Notes under the pieces: generated by a model
Told to the model about the DNA's origin: nothing
The model's input: only the letters and a program-made list of their open reading frames with translations
Database searches by the model: none
Program-made: the position numbers and the translations under genes
Shown here: piece after piece, positions 30,732 through 41,325 of the stretch
Layout of the letters: every line of letters begins with the position of its first letter
Numbering within the stretch: position 1 is the first letter of the stretch
NCBI RefSeq assembly: GCF_025751515.1
Contig: NZ_JAOWLE010000001.1
Coordinates: 434,001 to 498,000, forward strand
Origin: Actibacterium sp. XHP0104
GTDB taxonomy: Bacteria > Pseudomonadota > Alphaproteobacteria > Rhodobacterales > Rhodobacteraceae
Length of the DNA stretch: 64,000 nt
Reading direction: 5' to 3'

Positions 30732-32759
30732 ATGGCCCGCGCGCTAGAGGCCATCGAGGCGCAGAGAGGGCACCTTTTCCCGTGGGTTCCGGTTGGGCTT
30801 GCGCTGGGGATCGGGGCCTATTTCGCTTTGCCCTCCGAACCGGGCGGGGCGGCATGGGCCGTGCTGGCCTGTGCCTTGGCGGTCGGGATGCTGATCTGGC
30901 TGCGGGTGCCCGATAGCTGGGCGCCGCCGGTGCTGATGCTGGTGTTGATGCTGGCGGGGCTGGGGTTGGCGGGGTTGCGCACGGCGCAGGTGGGCGCGCC
31001 GGTGCTGCCTTACCGTATCCATGGCCCGGTCGAGGGGCGGATCGTCGCGATCGACCGGTCGCAATCCCACGCGCTGCGGCTGACGCTTGACCGGGTCTGG
31101 ATCGGGCGCGTTGCCCCCGCAAAGACCCCGGCGCGCATCCGGGTGTCGCTGCACGCGCCGCCGGCGGGGTTCGACCCGGCGCCGGGGCAGGTGATCGGCC
31201 TGACCGCGATGCTGTCGCCGCCCCCCGGCCCGGCAGAGCCGGGCGGCTTCAGCTTTCGCCGCATGGCCTATTTCGACCGCCTGGGGGCGGTGGGTTATGC
31301 GCGGGTGCCGCCGGTTTTGCTGGACCGGGCCGAAGGCGGCGTGATCGTCGCGCTGCACCGGGCGCGGCTGGGGCTGTCAAAGGCGATCCGGGCGCGCCTG
31401 CCGGGCGATAAGGGTGCGTTTGCCGCGGCGATCCTGACCGGCGACCGGTCGGCCATCACTCAAGACACCGTGCAGGCGCTGCGCGACGCCAACATGGCGC
31501 ATCTGTTGGCGATCTCGGGCCTGCATATGGGGCTGTTGACGGGGGTGGTCTTTTCCGGGCTTCGGATGCTGATGGCGTTGGTTCCGCCGCTGGCGCTGCA
31601 CTGGCCAACGCGCAAGATCGCGGCCATCGGTGCGCTGGCGGCGGCGGTGGTCTACCTGGCGCTGTCGGGGGGCAACGTGGCGACACAACGCGCGTTCATC
31701 ATGGTGGCGGTGATGCTGGGCGCCGTGCTGGCCGACCGCCGCGCGCTGACGCTGCGGGCGGTGGCGCTGGCGGCGGTGATCGTTCTGTGCCTGCAACCCG
31801 AAAGCCTGACCGAGCCCGGTTTTCAGATGTCCTTTGCCGCGACCACCGCGCTGGTGGCAGTGTTCGGTGCCCTGCGCGGCTGGCCCGAGGGGCGCTGGCA
31901 GCCGCCCCGCTGGATGCGGCCCGTTCTGGCGGTGGTGCTGTCCTCGGCCGTGGCCGGGGCGGCGACGGGGCCGATCGGGGCCGCGCATTTTAACCAGGTG
32001 GCGCAATACGGGCTGCTGGCCAACGTGGTCAGCGTGCCCTTGATGGGACTGTGGGTCATCCCGCTGGCGCTGATCGCCGGGCTGGTGGCGCCGCTTGGCC
32101 TGTCGGGGGTGGCGCTGACGGCGATGGGCTGGGGCATCGGCTGGATCCTGGGCGTGGCGCGCTGGGTTGCGGGGCTGGACGGCGCGACCTGGCCGGTTGT
32201 GGCGCCGGGGGGCTGGGTTCTGCCGCTGATGGCGCTGGGGGCGCTTTGGCTTATCCTGTGGCGCGGGTGGGCGCGTTGGTCAGGTCTGGCACCGGTTCTG
32301 GTGGCCGCCGCGCTTTGGCCCCTCGCCGAGCGCCCGGCCTTGCTGATCGCGGAAAGCGGCGGGCTGATGGGGGTGATGACGTCTGAGGGCCGGGCGCTCA
32401 GCAAGCCGCGTGGCGACGGGTTTGTCGCCGGTGTCTGGTTGGAAAATGACGGCGATGCGGCGGGGCAAGAGGCGGCATTCACGCGATACGCGCCGGAGCA
32501 GCCCTGGCACACCACGGTTGCGGGGCAAATATTCGTGCATCTGGGCGGGAGGGGCTGGCGCGACCAGGTGGCCCAGGCCTGCGCGTTAGGTGTGGTCGTC
32601 GCCCGCGCGACGCCCGAACAACCGTTGCCCGAGGGCTGTCAGTTCTGGGGGCCGCGCCAGATGGCGGCCAGCGGCGCGGTGGCAGTCTATCCGGGCGCCG
32701 ATGGCCCCCGGATTGTCACGGCGCGGCAGCGCGAGGGCCGCCGGCCCTGGGTTCAATAG
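30732..32759 (+). CDS. comEC: ComEC/Rec2-type DNA uptake channel
   Basis: ComEC carries single-stranded DNA across the inner membrane during natural transformation; in Rhodobacter such uptake genes also serve gene transfer agent recipients. The 675-residue protein has N-terminal spans and a DUF4131-type soluble part (to about 200). The Competence domain follows, with [20 protein letters not shown] near 256-275 and [20 protein letters not shown] near 312-331. The C-terminal tail of about 150 residues lacks the HxHxDH metal motif of the nuclease-like domain found in longer ComEC proteins. The 3' end overlaps the converging lexA by 7 bases. Confidence 0.88.
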   Translation: MARALEAIEAQRGHLFPWVPVGLALGIGAYFALPSEPGGAAWAVLACALAVGMLIWLRVPDSWAPPVLMLVLMLAGLGLAGLRTAQVGAPVLPYRIHGPVEGRIVAIDRSQSHALRLTLDRVWIGRVAPAKTPARIRVSLHAPPAGFDPAPGQVIGLTAMLSPPPGPAEPGGFSFRRMAYFDRLGAVGYARVPPVLLDRAEGGVIVALHRARLGLSKAIRARLPGDKGAFAAAILTGDRSAITQDTVQALRDANMAHLLAISGLHMGLLTGVVFSGLRMLMALVPPLALHWPTRKIAAIGALAAAVVYLALSGGNVATQRAFIMVAVMLGAVLADRRALTLRAVALAAVIVLCLQPESLTEPGFQMSFAATTALVAVFGALRGWPEGRWQPPRWMRPVLAVVLSSAVAGAATGPIGAAHFNQVAQYGLLANVVSVPLMGLWVIPLALIAGLVAPLGLSGVALTAMGWGIGWILGVARWVAGLDGATWPVVAPGGWVLPLMALGALWLILWRGWARWSGLAPVLVAAALWPLAERPALLIAESGGLMGVMTSEGRALSKPRGDGFVAGVWLENDGDAAGQEAAFTRYAPEQPWHTTVAGQIFVHLGGRGWRDQVAQACALGVVVARATPEQPLPEGCQFWGPRQMAASGAVAVYPGADGPRIVTARQREGRRPWVQ

Positions 32760-33442
32760 CTGCGGATCAGCCCCACAAGCCGGCCCTGCACCTTGACCTG
32801 GTCGGCGGGCAGAACACGGTCTTCATAGGCGGCATTCGCGGCCTCAAGCGCGATCATGTCGCCCCGGCGGCGAAACCGTTTCAGCGTCGCCTCATAGCCT
32901 TCGACCAGCGCGACGACGATATCGCCATTGTCGGCGGTGCCCTGTTCGCGGATCACCACGACGTCGCCGTCATTGATACCGGCCTCGATCATCGAGTCGC
33001 CCTTGACCTCAAGCGCATAGTGCCGGCCCTTGCCCGACAGCATGCTGCCCGGCACGGCAACCGTGTGCGAGACCTCGGAAATCGCCTCGATCGGGACACC
33101 GGCGGCGATACGGCCCATCACGGGCAGCTCCAGCGCATGCACCGCGTCGACCGGCATGGCCGAGGGCGGCGGCGGCGGGGGCGCGTCGCCTTCGATCACG
33201 CGCAGGGTCATACCCTTTTTCTCAAGCGCGTCGGGCAGCTTGACGATCTCGATCGCACGGGCGCGGTGGGCCAGGCGGCGGATAAAGCCGCGCTCTTCCA
33301 GCGCCGTGATCAGCCGGTGGATGCCCGATTTCGAGCGCAGATCCAGCGCCTCTTTCATTTCGTCGAACGAGGGCGGCACGCCGTCCTTTTGCAGCCGTCT
33401 ATGAATGAACTCCAGCAATTCCAGTTGCTTACGGGTAAGCAT
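32753..33442 (-). CDS. lexA: LexA SOS repressor
   Basis: LexA represses DNA-damage genes and cleaves itself when RecA is activated. I start it at 33442 ([14 protein letters not shown]), where AGGAGG lies 6 bases upstream; a longer start at 33457 would place its own ATG beside that site. The N-terminal winged helix covers about residues 1-65, and a proline run (PPPPPP) follows near 88-93. The cleavage site is Ala114-Gly115 in RIAAGVP, with Ser150 (GDSM) and Lys188 (TLKRF) as the catalytic pair. An SOS box sits in its promoter. Confidence 0.96.
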   Translation of the reverse strand: MLTRKQLELLEFIHRRLQKDGVPPSFDEMKEALDLRSKSGIHRLITALEERGFIRRLAHRARAIEIVKLPDALEKKGMTLRVIEGDAPPPPPPSAMPVDAVHALELPVMGRIAAGVPIEAISEVSHTVAVPGSMLSGKGRHYALEVKGDSMIEAGINDGDVVVIREQGTADNGDIVVALVEGYEATLKRFRRRGDMIALEAANAAYEDRVLPADQVKVQGRLVGLIRSY

Positions 33443-33496
33443 CAACGCCTCCTGCATAGGTGGCCCCGGAACAAAACAGGGGCATCGTTCGCCCTT

Positions 33497-33525
33497 GTTC
33501 TTATCATGTTCCTGTTTTGTGTCAA
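33497..33525 (-). promoter_or_regulatory. lexA promoter with SOS box
   Basis: Direct repeat GTTC-N7-GTTC (GTTCTTATCATGTTC, 33497-33511) matches the alphaproteobacterial LexA box; a third GTTC sits at 33487-33490. On the minus strand a TTGACA -35 (33525-33520) lies just upstream, and a weak -10 (TAAGAA, 33503-33498) falls inside the box, so bound LexA would block its own promoter. Confidence 0.85.
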
Positions 33526-33534
33526 CCGTCGCGA

Positions 33535-34707
33535 TCAGATCGGCAGGTAATCCACCACGTCGCCGGTGCGGCGGGGGCCGTCATTGGGGGGGCGGACGAT
33601 CAGCGCATTGGCCTCGGACAGGATGGTCAGCAAGGCGCTGTCCTGGCTGTCGAAGGGCGTGACCCGGCCATCGCAGAGCCGGGCGCGCATGTAATGTTCG
33701 CGCGGGCCGTTCTCGCGCAGATCGGCGGCCAGGGTCGCCTGGGCGCGCGGGGCGGGCCGGGCATGCAGGCCCAGCATGGCGCGGATCGCTGGCAGCACGA
33801 AGATATGCCCGCAAACCATTGAGGAAACGGGATTACCTGGCAGGCCAACCATCACTGCGCCACCCATCTGCCCCGCCATCAGCGGTTTGCCGGGGCGCAT
33901 CGCGACCTTGTAGAACGCCTGTTCCATGCCTAGCTCGGCCGCGACCGGGGCCACGATGTCATGATCGCCCACCGACGCGCCGCCGATAGTCAGGATCATG
34001 TCCGCGCCCTCGGCCAGCTTGAACACGGCGCGCAGCGCGGCCTCGGTGTCGCGGGCGATGGGCAGCAGGCGAGCCTCGGCCCCGGCCTGTTCCACCAGCG
34101 CCTTTAGGCCAAAGCCGTTCGAGGCGATGATCTGAGCGGGGCCGGGTTCCTCGCCCGGCATGACCAGCTCGTCGCCGGTGGCGATGATCGCCACGACGGG
34201 GCGGCGGCGCACCGGCACATCTGCGATGTTCATCGAGGCCAGCAGGGCCAGGTCGGCGGGGGTCAGCAGGCGCGGAGCCTTGAGCTGATCGCCCACGCGG
34301 AAATCGGCGCCGGCGGGGCGCACATGCGGGCCGACATCCAGCCCATGGTTCAGCGTGATGATGCTGCCCGAGACGGTGACGTCTTCCTGAAGGATCACGC
34401 GGTCGGCGCCTTGCGGCATCGGTGCGCCGGTAAAGATGCGCACTGTCTGGCCGGGGCCGATCTTGCCGTCAAAGCCGTGACCCGCGGCCGAGGTGCCGAT
34501 GACCATAAGCTGCGCATCCACCTCGGCCTCGACCGAGTTCAGCGCATAGCCATCCATGGCCGAGGCGGCAAACGGCGGCTGATCGCGGCGGGCGGTGACG
34601 GGTTCGGCCAATACGCGGCCTGCGGCCTGGGCCAGCGGCACGGTTTCAACGCCGGTCGGTGTGACCAGATCAAAGATGCGCGTCAGGGCGTCGTTGACGG
34701 AGATCAT
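33535..34707 (-). CDS. moeA: molybdopterin molybdenumtransferase MoeA
   Basis: MoeA inserts molybdate into adenylylated molybdopterin. The 390-residue product shows [24 protein letters not shown] near 31-54, the GTSAAGHGF segment, [14 protein letters not shown] and [11 protein letters not shown] in the MogA-like domain, and GLPGNPVSS near 270. Its start overlaps the moaC stop by four bases. The last genes of the trp run are thus molybdenum-cofactor genes, an arrangement common in Rhodobacterales. lexA follows but has its own promoter. Confidence 0.95.
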   Translation of the reverse strand: MISVNDALTRIFDLVTPTGVETVPLAQAAGRVLAEPVTARRDQPPFAASAMDGYALNSVEAEVDAQLMVIGTSAAGHGFDGKIGPGQTVRIFTGAPMPQGADRVILQEDVTVSGSIITLNHGLDVGPHVRPAGADFRVGDQLKAPRLLTPADLALLASMNIADVPVRRRPVVAIIATGDELVMPGEEPGPAQIIASNGFGLKALVEQAGAEARLLPIARDTEAALRAVFKLAEGADMILTIGGASVGDHDIVAPVAAELGMEQAFYKVAMRPGKPLMAGQMGGAVMVGLPGNPVSSMVCGHIFVLPAIRAMLGLHARPAPRAQATLAADLRENGPREHYMRARLCDGRVTPFDSQDSALLTILSEANALIVRPPNDGPRRTGDVVDYLPI

Positions 34708-35177
34708 GCCTCGTACCGGCCCGATTTGCCGCCGTCCTTGAGGCGCAGGCGGATGTCGGTGATTTCCATGTCTTTCTGGGCAGCCTTGAGCATGTCATAG
34801 ATCGTCAGAGCGGCGACGTTGACGGCGGTCAGGGCCTCCATCTCGACGCCGGTCTGGCCGGTGGTTTTCACCGTGGCCTCGATCCGCACGCCGGGCAGGG
34901 TTTCGTCCGGGGTCAGTTCGATCGCGACCTTGGTGATCGGCAGCGGATGGCACAGCGGGATCAGGCTGGCGGTCTGTTTCGCGCCCATGATCCCGGCCAG
35001 GCGCGCGACGCCCAGAACATCGCCTTTCTTGGCGGTGCCGGATGTGACAAGGGCCAGCGTCTCGGCCGACATGCGCACCACGCCTTCGGCCACGGCGATG
35101 CGCGATGTGACCTCTTTGCCCGACACATCGACCATATGGGCGCGGCCTTCGCCGTCGAAATGGGTCAGATCGGCCAT
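34704..35177 (-). CDS. moaC: cyclic pyranopterin monophosphate synthase MoaC
   Basis: MoaC acts with MoaA in the first step of molybdopterin synthesis, from GTP. The 157-residue length is typical, with the motifs [18 protein letters not shown] (15-32), [14 protein letters not shown] with the active-site His, and [24 protein letters not shown]. Its start shares one base with the trpC stop (TGATG), and its end overlaps moeA, so translation is coupled on both sides. Confidence 0.96.
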   Translation of the reverse strand: MADLTHFDGEGRAHMVDVSGKEVTSRIAVAEGVVRMSAETLALVTSGTAKKGDVLGVARLAGIMGAKQTASLIPLCHPLPITKVAIELTPDETLPGVRIEATVKTTGQTGVEMEALTAVNVAALTIYDMLKAAQKDMEITDIRLRLKDGGKSGRYEA

Positions 35178-35977
35178 CAGGCGGGCACCGGGTTGGCCAG
35201 CAGGTCGCGGGTGGCGGCGGCCACGTCGTTCTGGCGCATCAGGCTTTCGCCGATCAGGAAACAGCGCGCGCCGTATTCGGCCATGTCGGCCAGATCGGCG
35301 GGGGTGAAAAGGCCGCTTTCCGAGATCACCATCCGGTCGCCGGGGATGCGCTGTGCCAGTTCCCGCGTGGTATCCAGCGTGGTCTCAAACGTCTTGAGGT
35401 TGCGGTTGTTGATGCCCACCAGCGGCGATTTCAGCTCTAGCGCGCGGTCCAGTTCGGCGCCGTCATGCACTTCGATCAGCACATCCATGCCCCAGCCAAA
35501 GGCCGCGTCTTCCAGCTCGGCCGCCTGGGCGTCGGACACGGATGCCATGATGATCAGGATGCAATCTGCCCCCAGCGCGCGGGCCTCGGCCACCTGGTAG
35601 GTGTCATACATGAAATCCTTGCGCAGCGCGGGCAGGGTGGTTGCCTCGCGCGCTTGCACCAGAAATTCCTTGGCGCCCTGAAAGCTGGGCGTGTCGGTCA
35701 GCACCGACAGGCAACTCGCGCCGCCCTGCTCATAGGCCTGGGCCAGCAGGGGCGGGTTGAAATCGGCGCGGATCAGGCCCTTCGACGGGCTGGCCTTTTT
35801 CACCTCGGCAATCAGGCCGTATCCGCTGGCCGTCGCGCGTTTCAGCGCCTCGGCAAAGCCGCGGACGGGGCTGGCGGCGCGGGCCTCGGCCTCGACGGCA
35901 GAGAGCGGTTTTGCGGCCTTGTCGGCGGCGACCTCTTCCAGCTTGTAGGCCTTGATCTTGTCGAGGATGGTGCTCAT
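35177..35977 (-). CDS. trpC: indole-3-glycerol phosphate synthase
   Basis: TrpC closes the indole ring in tryptophan synthesis. The 266-residue single-function enzyme shows [19 protein letters not shown] (about 56-74) with the phosphate and substrate Lys, [12 protein letters not shown] (about 116-127), [17 protein letters not shown] (about 188-204) and [14 protein letters not shown] (about 220-233). It overlaps trpD upstream by four bases and moaC downstream by one. It is not fused to trpF. Confidence 0.97.
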   Translation of the reverse strand: MSTILDKIKAYKLEEVAADKAAKPLSAVEAEARAASPVRGFAEALKRATASGYGLIAEVKKASPSKGLIRADFNPPLLAQAYEQGGASCLSVLTDTPSFQGAKEFLVQAREATTLPALRKDFMYDTYQVAEARALGADCILIIMASVSDAQAAELEDAAFGWGMDVLIEVHDGAELDRALELKSPLVGINNRNLKTFETTLDTTRELAQRIPGDRMVISESGLFTPADLADMAEYGARCFLIGESLMRQNDVAAATRDLLANPVPA

Positions 35978-36995
35978 GCGGTGGCGGCCTCCGAGGTGAT
36001 GCGGGCAAGGCCCTTGATCTTGTCCAATGCGGCGCCGCTGTCCAGCGCCTGCGCGGCCATTGCGACACCATCGCGCAGGTCGGTGACCTTGCCCGCGATC
36101 AGCAGCGCGGCGGCGGCATTCAGCAGCACCGCGTCGCGATAGGCGCCGGTTTCGCCCGACAGGACCGCGCGCAGGGCCGCGCCGTTTTCCTGCGGGGTGC
36201 CGCCGGTGATCGCCTCGAAGGGATGGACGGGCAGGCCGGCCTCTTCGGGGTGCAGCTCGCGGTCGGTGACCGTGCCGTTCTCGACGGCGGCGATCCAGCT
36301 GGTGCCGGTGATGGTCAGCTCATCCGTGCCGTCCGAGCCATGCACCAGCCAGGCCTTTTCCGACCCCAGCGCCAGCAGGGTTTCGGCCATCGGGCGGATC
36401 ATCGCGCGCGAGAATGCGCCGGTCAGCTGGCGCTTGACCCCGGCGGGGTTGGTCAGCGGGCCAAGGATGTTGAAGACGGTGCGGGTGCCCAGTTCAAGCC
36501 GCGTCGGCATCACGTGGCGGATGGCGGGGTGATGCATCGGCGCCATCATGAAGGCGATGCCGATCTCGGCCAGGGCGCGTTCCACGACCTGCGCGTCGAC
36601 CATGACGTTGACGCCCATCTGGCCCAAGGCATCCGCCGCGCCCGACAGGGACGAGGCCGCCTTGTTGCCGTGCTTGGCCACCGGCACGCCGCAGGCGGCG
36701 ACGGTAAAGGCCGTGGCGGTAGAGATGTTCAGCGTCTTTTTCCCCGAGCCGCCGGTGCCGACGATGTCGATCGCGCCGGCGGGGGCTTTGACGGGGTTGC
36801 ATTTGGCGCGCATCGCCTGGGCGGCGCCGGTGATTTCATCCACGGTTTCGCCACGGGTGCGCAGCGCCATCAGGAACCCGCCGATCTGGCTGGGCGTCGC
36901 GGAGCCGTCGAACAGGATCTCAAAGGCGGCTGCTGCCTCGGCGCGGGTCAGGGGCCGGTCGGCGGCGGCGGCGATCAGGGGTTTGAGGGCATCGC

Positions 36996-36999
<4 letters not shown>
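35974..36999 (-). CDS. trpD: anthranilate phosphoribosyltransferase
   Basis: TrpD joins anthranilate to PRPP. The 341-residue product shows the glycine-rich [14 protein letters not shown] loop (about 81-94), [21 protein letters not shown] (about 109-129) and [14 protein letters not shown] (about 219-232). It is a separate protein, not fused to TrpG, and overlaps both neighbouring genes by four bases, which points to tight stoichiometric translation. Confidence 0.97.
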
Positions 37000-37577
<578 letters not shown>

Positions 37578-37715
37578 CTTCGGCGGCCTTCGTGTGAAAT
37601 GGGGGTGAACCCGGCGCGTGGTCGGGCTATACATGTTCAGAGCCGCAAGCCGGGGTCAAGGGCAAGAGCGGCCAACAGGTCTGAAAGGCCGGGGCAGTCG
37701 GAGGCAAATGATCGC

Positions 37716-39140
37716 ATGTCGAGCGTGGTGAAAGGTCTTATCTGGGGGTCGGTCGCAACCGCGGCCGGGCTGACGGTTTTGTCGCTGGCCGGGCCAGTGG
37801 TTCGGGTTGCGCCCCAGCAGGTTGCGGCCCCGGTTGAACAGCCGGTGGAAACGCCCGTCGAGAAACCCGCAGAGCAGGTTGCCGAAACGCCCGCGCCACT
37901 GACACCGGCGCCGCAGCCCGATGCCACCCCCGCCGCGCCCGAGGCCGCGCCGTCGGCCCCGGCTGAGCAGGCCGGCCCCGCGCCGCAGACCGGCAATATC
38001 ATCGTATCCCCCGGCTCTGAATTCGTGCGCCCGCCCGCCGATGGCCCGGCGCAGTTGCCAGGCGAGACCGCGCCCGCGCCCGCCGTGGTGGCCACGCCGC
38101 CCGTACCGCCGCAATCGGCACCCGATGCATCCGCGGGCGAGGGCGACACCGCCGCCGCGCCCAGCCCGGCCGTGGCGACCGCCATGCCCGAACAGATTGC
38201 CCAGCCCGAAACCGCTGCGGTCGAACAGCCCGCCCCGGTCGAGGAAGAGCCCGTGCTGCCCAGCCCCGCCGTGCCCGTGCCCGAGCCCGAGGCGCCCAAG
38301 GCCGACAGCACCCCGGTTGTGCCGCGCCCGGCCACCGGTATCGGCGTACCCGTACCGCCGATCAATGGCGACGCGTCCGGCGTCACCACCGGCCGCCTGC
38401 CGACCGTGACCGACCCCGCCGCCCAGCAGCCCGACACCGCCGAGGTTCAGGGCGAACCCGCCGACCTGGGCGCGATGGCGCGCAATTCGGTGCCGTTCCT
38501 GCGCGAAGAGGGCAAGCCGCTGTTCTCGGTCATCCTGATCGATGATGGCGCGGCCGGTCTTGACCGCGCCACCCTGTCGACCTTTACCTTCCCGGTGACC
38601 TTCGCCATCGACGCCAGCCGCCCCGACGCGGCCGAGGCCGCCGCCGAATTTCGCCGCGCCGGGTTCGAGGTGGTGCTGATGCCCGCCGCGCTGCCCGAAG
38701 GCGCTACGGCCAAGGATATCGAAACCAGCCTGGCCGCCAGCCTGGCCGCCGTGCCCGATGCCGTCGCGATCATGGAGCCCGAGACCCGCGCCCTGCCGTC
38801 CGACCGTGTGCAGCTGCGCCAGATGGTGCAGATCCTGGGCGACAGCGGCCACGGGCTGATCAGCTTTGACCGCGGCCTCAACAGCGCCCGCCAGATCGCC
38901 GAGGGCGCCGACGTGCCCGCCGGTCTGATCTTTCGCACGCTGGATGCCGATGACGAAAGCGCGCCGGTTATCCGCCGCTATCTCGACCGCGCGGCCTTCA
39001 AGGCGGGGCAGGATGGCCAGGTGATCATGCTGGGCCATTCACGGTCGGAAACGGTGAAGGCGCTGTTCGCCTGGACGCTGGAGAGCAAGAGCCCCGATAT
39101 CCAGATGGCACCCGCCTCGGCGGTATTGCGCGAGCAGTAA
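37716..39140 (+). CDS. divergent polysaccharide deacetylase (YibQ-like) with long Pro/Ala linker
   Basis: The 474-residue protein has one N-terminal membrane span (about 4-25), then about 225 residues of Pro/Ala/Glu-rich low-complexity linker. A folded C-terminal domain follows from about 265 (PLFSVILIDDGAAGLDRATL, then FPVTFAIDAS and ISFDRGLNSARQIA). The fold resembles the YibQ group of inactive or altered polysaccharide deacetylases. The linker would let the domain span the periplasm towards the peptidoglycan or outer membrane. It is divergent from trpG. The start has a GGAGG about 11 bases upstream, a rather long spacing. Confidence 0.8.
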   Translation: MSSVVKGLIWGSVATAAGLTVLSLAGPVVRVAPQQVAAPVEQPVETPVEKPAEQVAETPAPLTPAPQPDATPAAPEAAPSAPAEQAGPAPQTGNIIVSPGSEFVRPPADGPAQLPGETAPAPAVVATPPVPPQSAPDASAGEGDTAAAPSPAVATAMPEQIAQPETAAVEQPAPVEEEPVLPSPAVPVPEPEAPKADSTPVVPRPATGIGVPVPPINGDASGVTTGRLPTVTDPAAQQPDTAEVQGEPADLGAMARNSVPFLREEGKPLFSVILIDDGAAGLDRATLSTFTFPVTFAIDASRPDAAEAAAEFRRAGFEVVLMPAALPEGATAKDIETSLAASLAAVPDAVAIMEPETRALPSDRVQLRQMVQILGDSGHGLISFDRGLNSARQIAEGADVPAGLIFRTLDADDESAPVIRRYLDRAAFKAGQDGQVIMLGHSRSETVKALFAWTLESKSPDIQMAPASAVLREQ

Positions 39141-39298
39141 GAGGCGCCCTTTGGGGGCAAGTATTATGCCAGAAGTGTTGCTGATCCTGTTTGGGACGGG
39201 CGGCGATAAGCAACGGGGTTGTGTCCATTTCGACAAATGCGACAAAGTCGATGAACGTCCGTTCGTAGAGTTTTGGTATCAAGTAGAGCGTTCCAGAA

Positions 39299-39688
39299 AT
39301 GACAATTCACGTCATCCCATTCCTGATCGGCGTATGCGGATTTTCCTATCTGATTTTGGCGCTACAGGTCGAGAGCGGCTTCCCGCCATTCTATAGAAAG
39401 GGAAATGATGAGTATGAACCGAGTGTTGAGTTTCATTTCATGCTCGCTGTCTTGTTGCTCTTGGCCGTATCCGTCGTAGTCCCCCATCTCTTTATCCTTT
39501 TTGGCGCAGTGTCGGCGTGGGGCGGTATAGGTGCTAGGCGACGGGTTAAAAAGCGGACGAATGGCCCGCTCCCATGGCTTCTGACTCCACTTACTATCGG
39601 TGTGATGAATCGCTGGCCAATGCTTCTGTTTGATGCTTGGACTATCGGATTTGCTGCGCTGATGGGCCTTTCTCTGCTTGCCGGATAA
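39299..39688 (+). CDS. hypothetical small membrane protein in a less GC-rich patch
   Basis: The 129-residue frame begins MTIHVIPFLIGVCGFSYLIL and has three or four hydrophobic spans (about 4-21, 47-75, 93-108 and 111-128) separated by a charged loop (RRRVKKR, about 82-88). I do not recognise the family. Codon use is unlike its neighbours, with many A/T-ending codons, and the whole 39141-39790 stretch looks less GC-rich. No good ribosome site precedes the ATG. It may be a recently acquired or decaying gene, or not a gene at all; another frame through the first part (39166-39396) is no more convincing. Confidence 0.4.
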   Translation: MTIHVIPFLIGVCGFSYLILALQVESGFPPFYRKGNDEYEPSVEFHFMLAVLLLLAVSVVVPHLFILFGAVSAWGGIGARRRVKKRTNGPLPWLLTPLTIGVMNRWPMLLFDAWTIGFAALMGLSLLAG

Positions 39689-39799
39689 CCGCTGCCAGCT
39701 CATGACTGTAAGCGCCGGTCGCGCCCGGCGTTGTGACAAAGGCCCGACACTTCTGGTAAGCGGTATGCCCTCAGCGCGCTTTCTCGGCCCGGCGCGCGT

Positions 39800-41314
39800 C
39801 TAGCTGTTGCCGTTGCGCACGAACAGGCCGGCGTCTTCTGCGGCGCGGCGGATGGCCTTGGATTTGTTGACGGTTTCCTGGAACTCCGACTCGGGGTTGC
39901 TGTCGTAGACAACGCCGCCACCGGCCTGGATATACAGCTTTTCGTCCTTCAGCACGGCGGTGCGTAGGGCGATGCACATGTCCATGTCGCCATTGGCGGC
40001 GAAATAGCCGACACCGCCGCCATAGACGCCGCGCTTTTCGGGTTCCAGCTCGTCGATGATCTGCATCGCGCGGACCTTGGGCGCGCCCGACACGGTGCCT
40101 GCGGGCAGGCCGGCCAAGAGGGCCGACAGGGCGTCGTGATCGTCCGACAGCTCGCCCACCACGTTCGACACGATATGCATCACGTGGCTGTAGCGTTCGA
40201 TGATGAATTCCTCGGTCGGGCGCACGGTGCCGATCCTGGCCACGCGGCCCACGTCGTTGCGGCCCAGATCCAGCAGCATCAGGTGCTCGGCCAGTTCTTT
40301 CTTGTCAGCCAGCAGGTCGGCCTCTAGCGCGCGGTCTTCCTCGGGGGTGGCGCCGCGCGGGCGGGTGCCGGCGATGGGGCGGATCGTGACCTCGTTGTCA
40401 AAGACCCGCACCAAGATCTCGGGGCTGGCGCCGATCACCTGGAAGCCGCCGAAATTGAAGAAGAACATGAAGGGCGACGGGTTGGTGCGCCGCAGCGAGC
40501 GATAGAGCGCGAAGGGCGGCAGTTTGAAATCCTGCGTCCAGCGCTGCGCCGGGACGACCTGAAAGATGTCGCCCGCGCGGATGTATTCCTTGGCCTTCTC
40601 GACCGCGTCCAGATAGCCCTGATGGGTAAAGTTCGACACCGGCGCGCCGACCTGGGCGGCCTCTCCCAGATCGCGGCTGGCCGAGGGGACAGAGCGCTCC
40701 AGCTCTCGCACGGCATCCATCACGCGCTCGGCGGCCTGGGCATAGGCGGCGCGCGCCGACAGGCCCGAATTGGTAAAGGCGGGCGACACCACGATGACCT
40801 CGCCCTTGACGCCGTCCAGCACGGCCACGACCGAGGGGCGCATCAGCACCGCATCGGGCAGGCCCAGCGGGTCGGGGTTCACGTCGGGCAGATGTTCCAC
40901 GAGGCGGATCATGTCATAGCCCAGATAGCCGAACAGCCCCGCCGCGATCGGCGGCAGGCCCTCGGGCAGGTCGATCCGGCTTTCGGCGATCAGGGCGCGC
41001 AGGTTGGTCAGCGGGTCGCCATCCTGGGGGGCAAAGGCCTCGGCGTCGATGCGGGCCTGACGGTTGATGCGGCTTTCGGTGCCGTGGCACTGCCAGACCA
41101 GATCGGGTTTCATGCCGACGACCGAATAGCGGCCGCGCACCTCGCCGCCGGTGACCGATTCCAGCATGAAGCTGTCCTTGCGGGCATCGGCGAGCTTCAG
41201 CATCAGGCTGACGGGCGTGTCCAGATCGGCGGCCAGGCGGGCATAGACGACCTGGTTGCGGCCAGCGTCATAGGCGGCCTCGAAGGCCTCGTAATCGGGG
41301 AAGAGCGCGGCCAT
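39800..41314 (-). CDS. trpE: anthranilate synthase component I
   Basis: TrpE converts chorismate to anthranilate with ammonia from TrpG. The 504-residue product shows the allosteric Trp-binding segment near LESVTGGEVRGRYSVVG (about 52-68) and catalytic motifs RAGDIFQVVPAQRW (about 241-254), PIAGTRPRGATPEEDRALE (about 312-330), LMLLDLGRNDVGRVA (about 343-357) and GTVSGAPKVRAMQIIDELEP (about 411-430). It lies 11 bases after ppiD in the same direction and is apart from trpGDC. No attenuator is visible directly before it. Confidence 0.97.
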   Translation of the reverse strand: MAALFPDYEAFEAAYDAGRNQVVYARLAADLDTPVSLMLKLADARKDSFMLESVTGGEVRGRYSVVGMKPDLVWQCHGTESRINRQARIDAEAFAPQDGDPLTNLRALIAESRIDLPEGLPPIAAGLFGYLGYDMIRLVEHLPDVNPDPLGLPDAVLMRPSVVAVLDGVKGEVIVVSPAFTNSGLSARAAYAQAAERVMDAVRELERSVPSASRDLGEAAQVGAPVSNFTHQGYLDAVEKAKEYIRAGDIFQVVPAQRWTQDFKLPPFALYRSLRRTNPSPFMFFFNFGGFQVIGASPEILVRVFDNEVTIRPIAGTRPRGATPEEDRALEADLLADKKELAEHLMLLDLGRNDVGRVARIGTVRPTEEFIIERYSHVMHIVSNVVGELSDDHDALSALLAGLPAGTVSGAPKVRAMQIIDELEPEKRGVYGGGVGYFAANGDMDMCIALRTAVLKDEKLYIQAGGGVVYDSNPESEFQETVNKSKAIRRAAEDAGLFVRNGNS

Positions 41315-41325
41315 GTCGTCGTGCC

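Noticed and set aside
37578-37715. A trp attenuator before trpG
   Set aside because: No short frame with Trp codons and no terminator hairpin was found in this interval.
39166-39396. A 76-codon frame beginning MPEVLLILFG
   Set aside because: It has no ribosome site and no domain, and it overlaps the more plausible membrane-protein frame; the evidence is too weak to call a gene.
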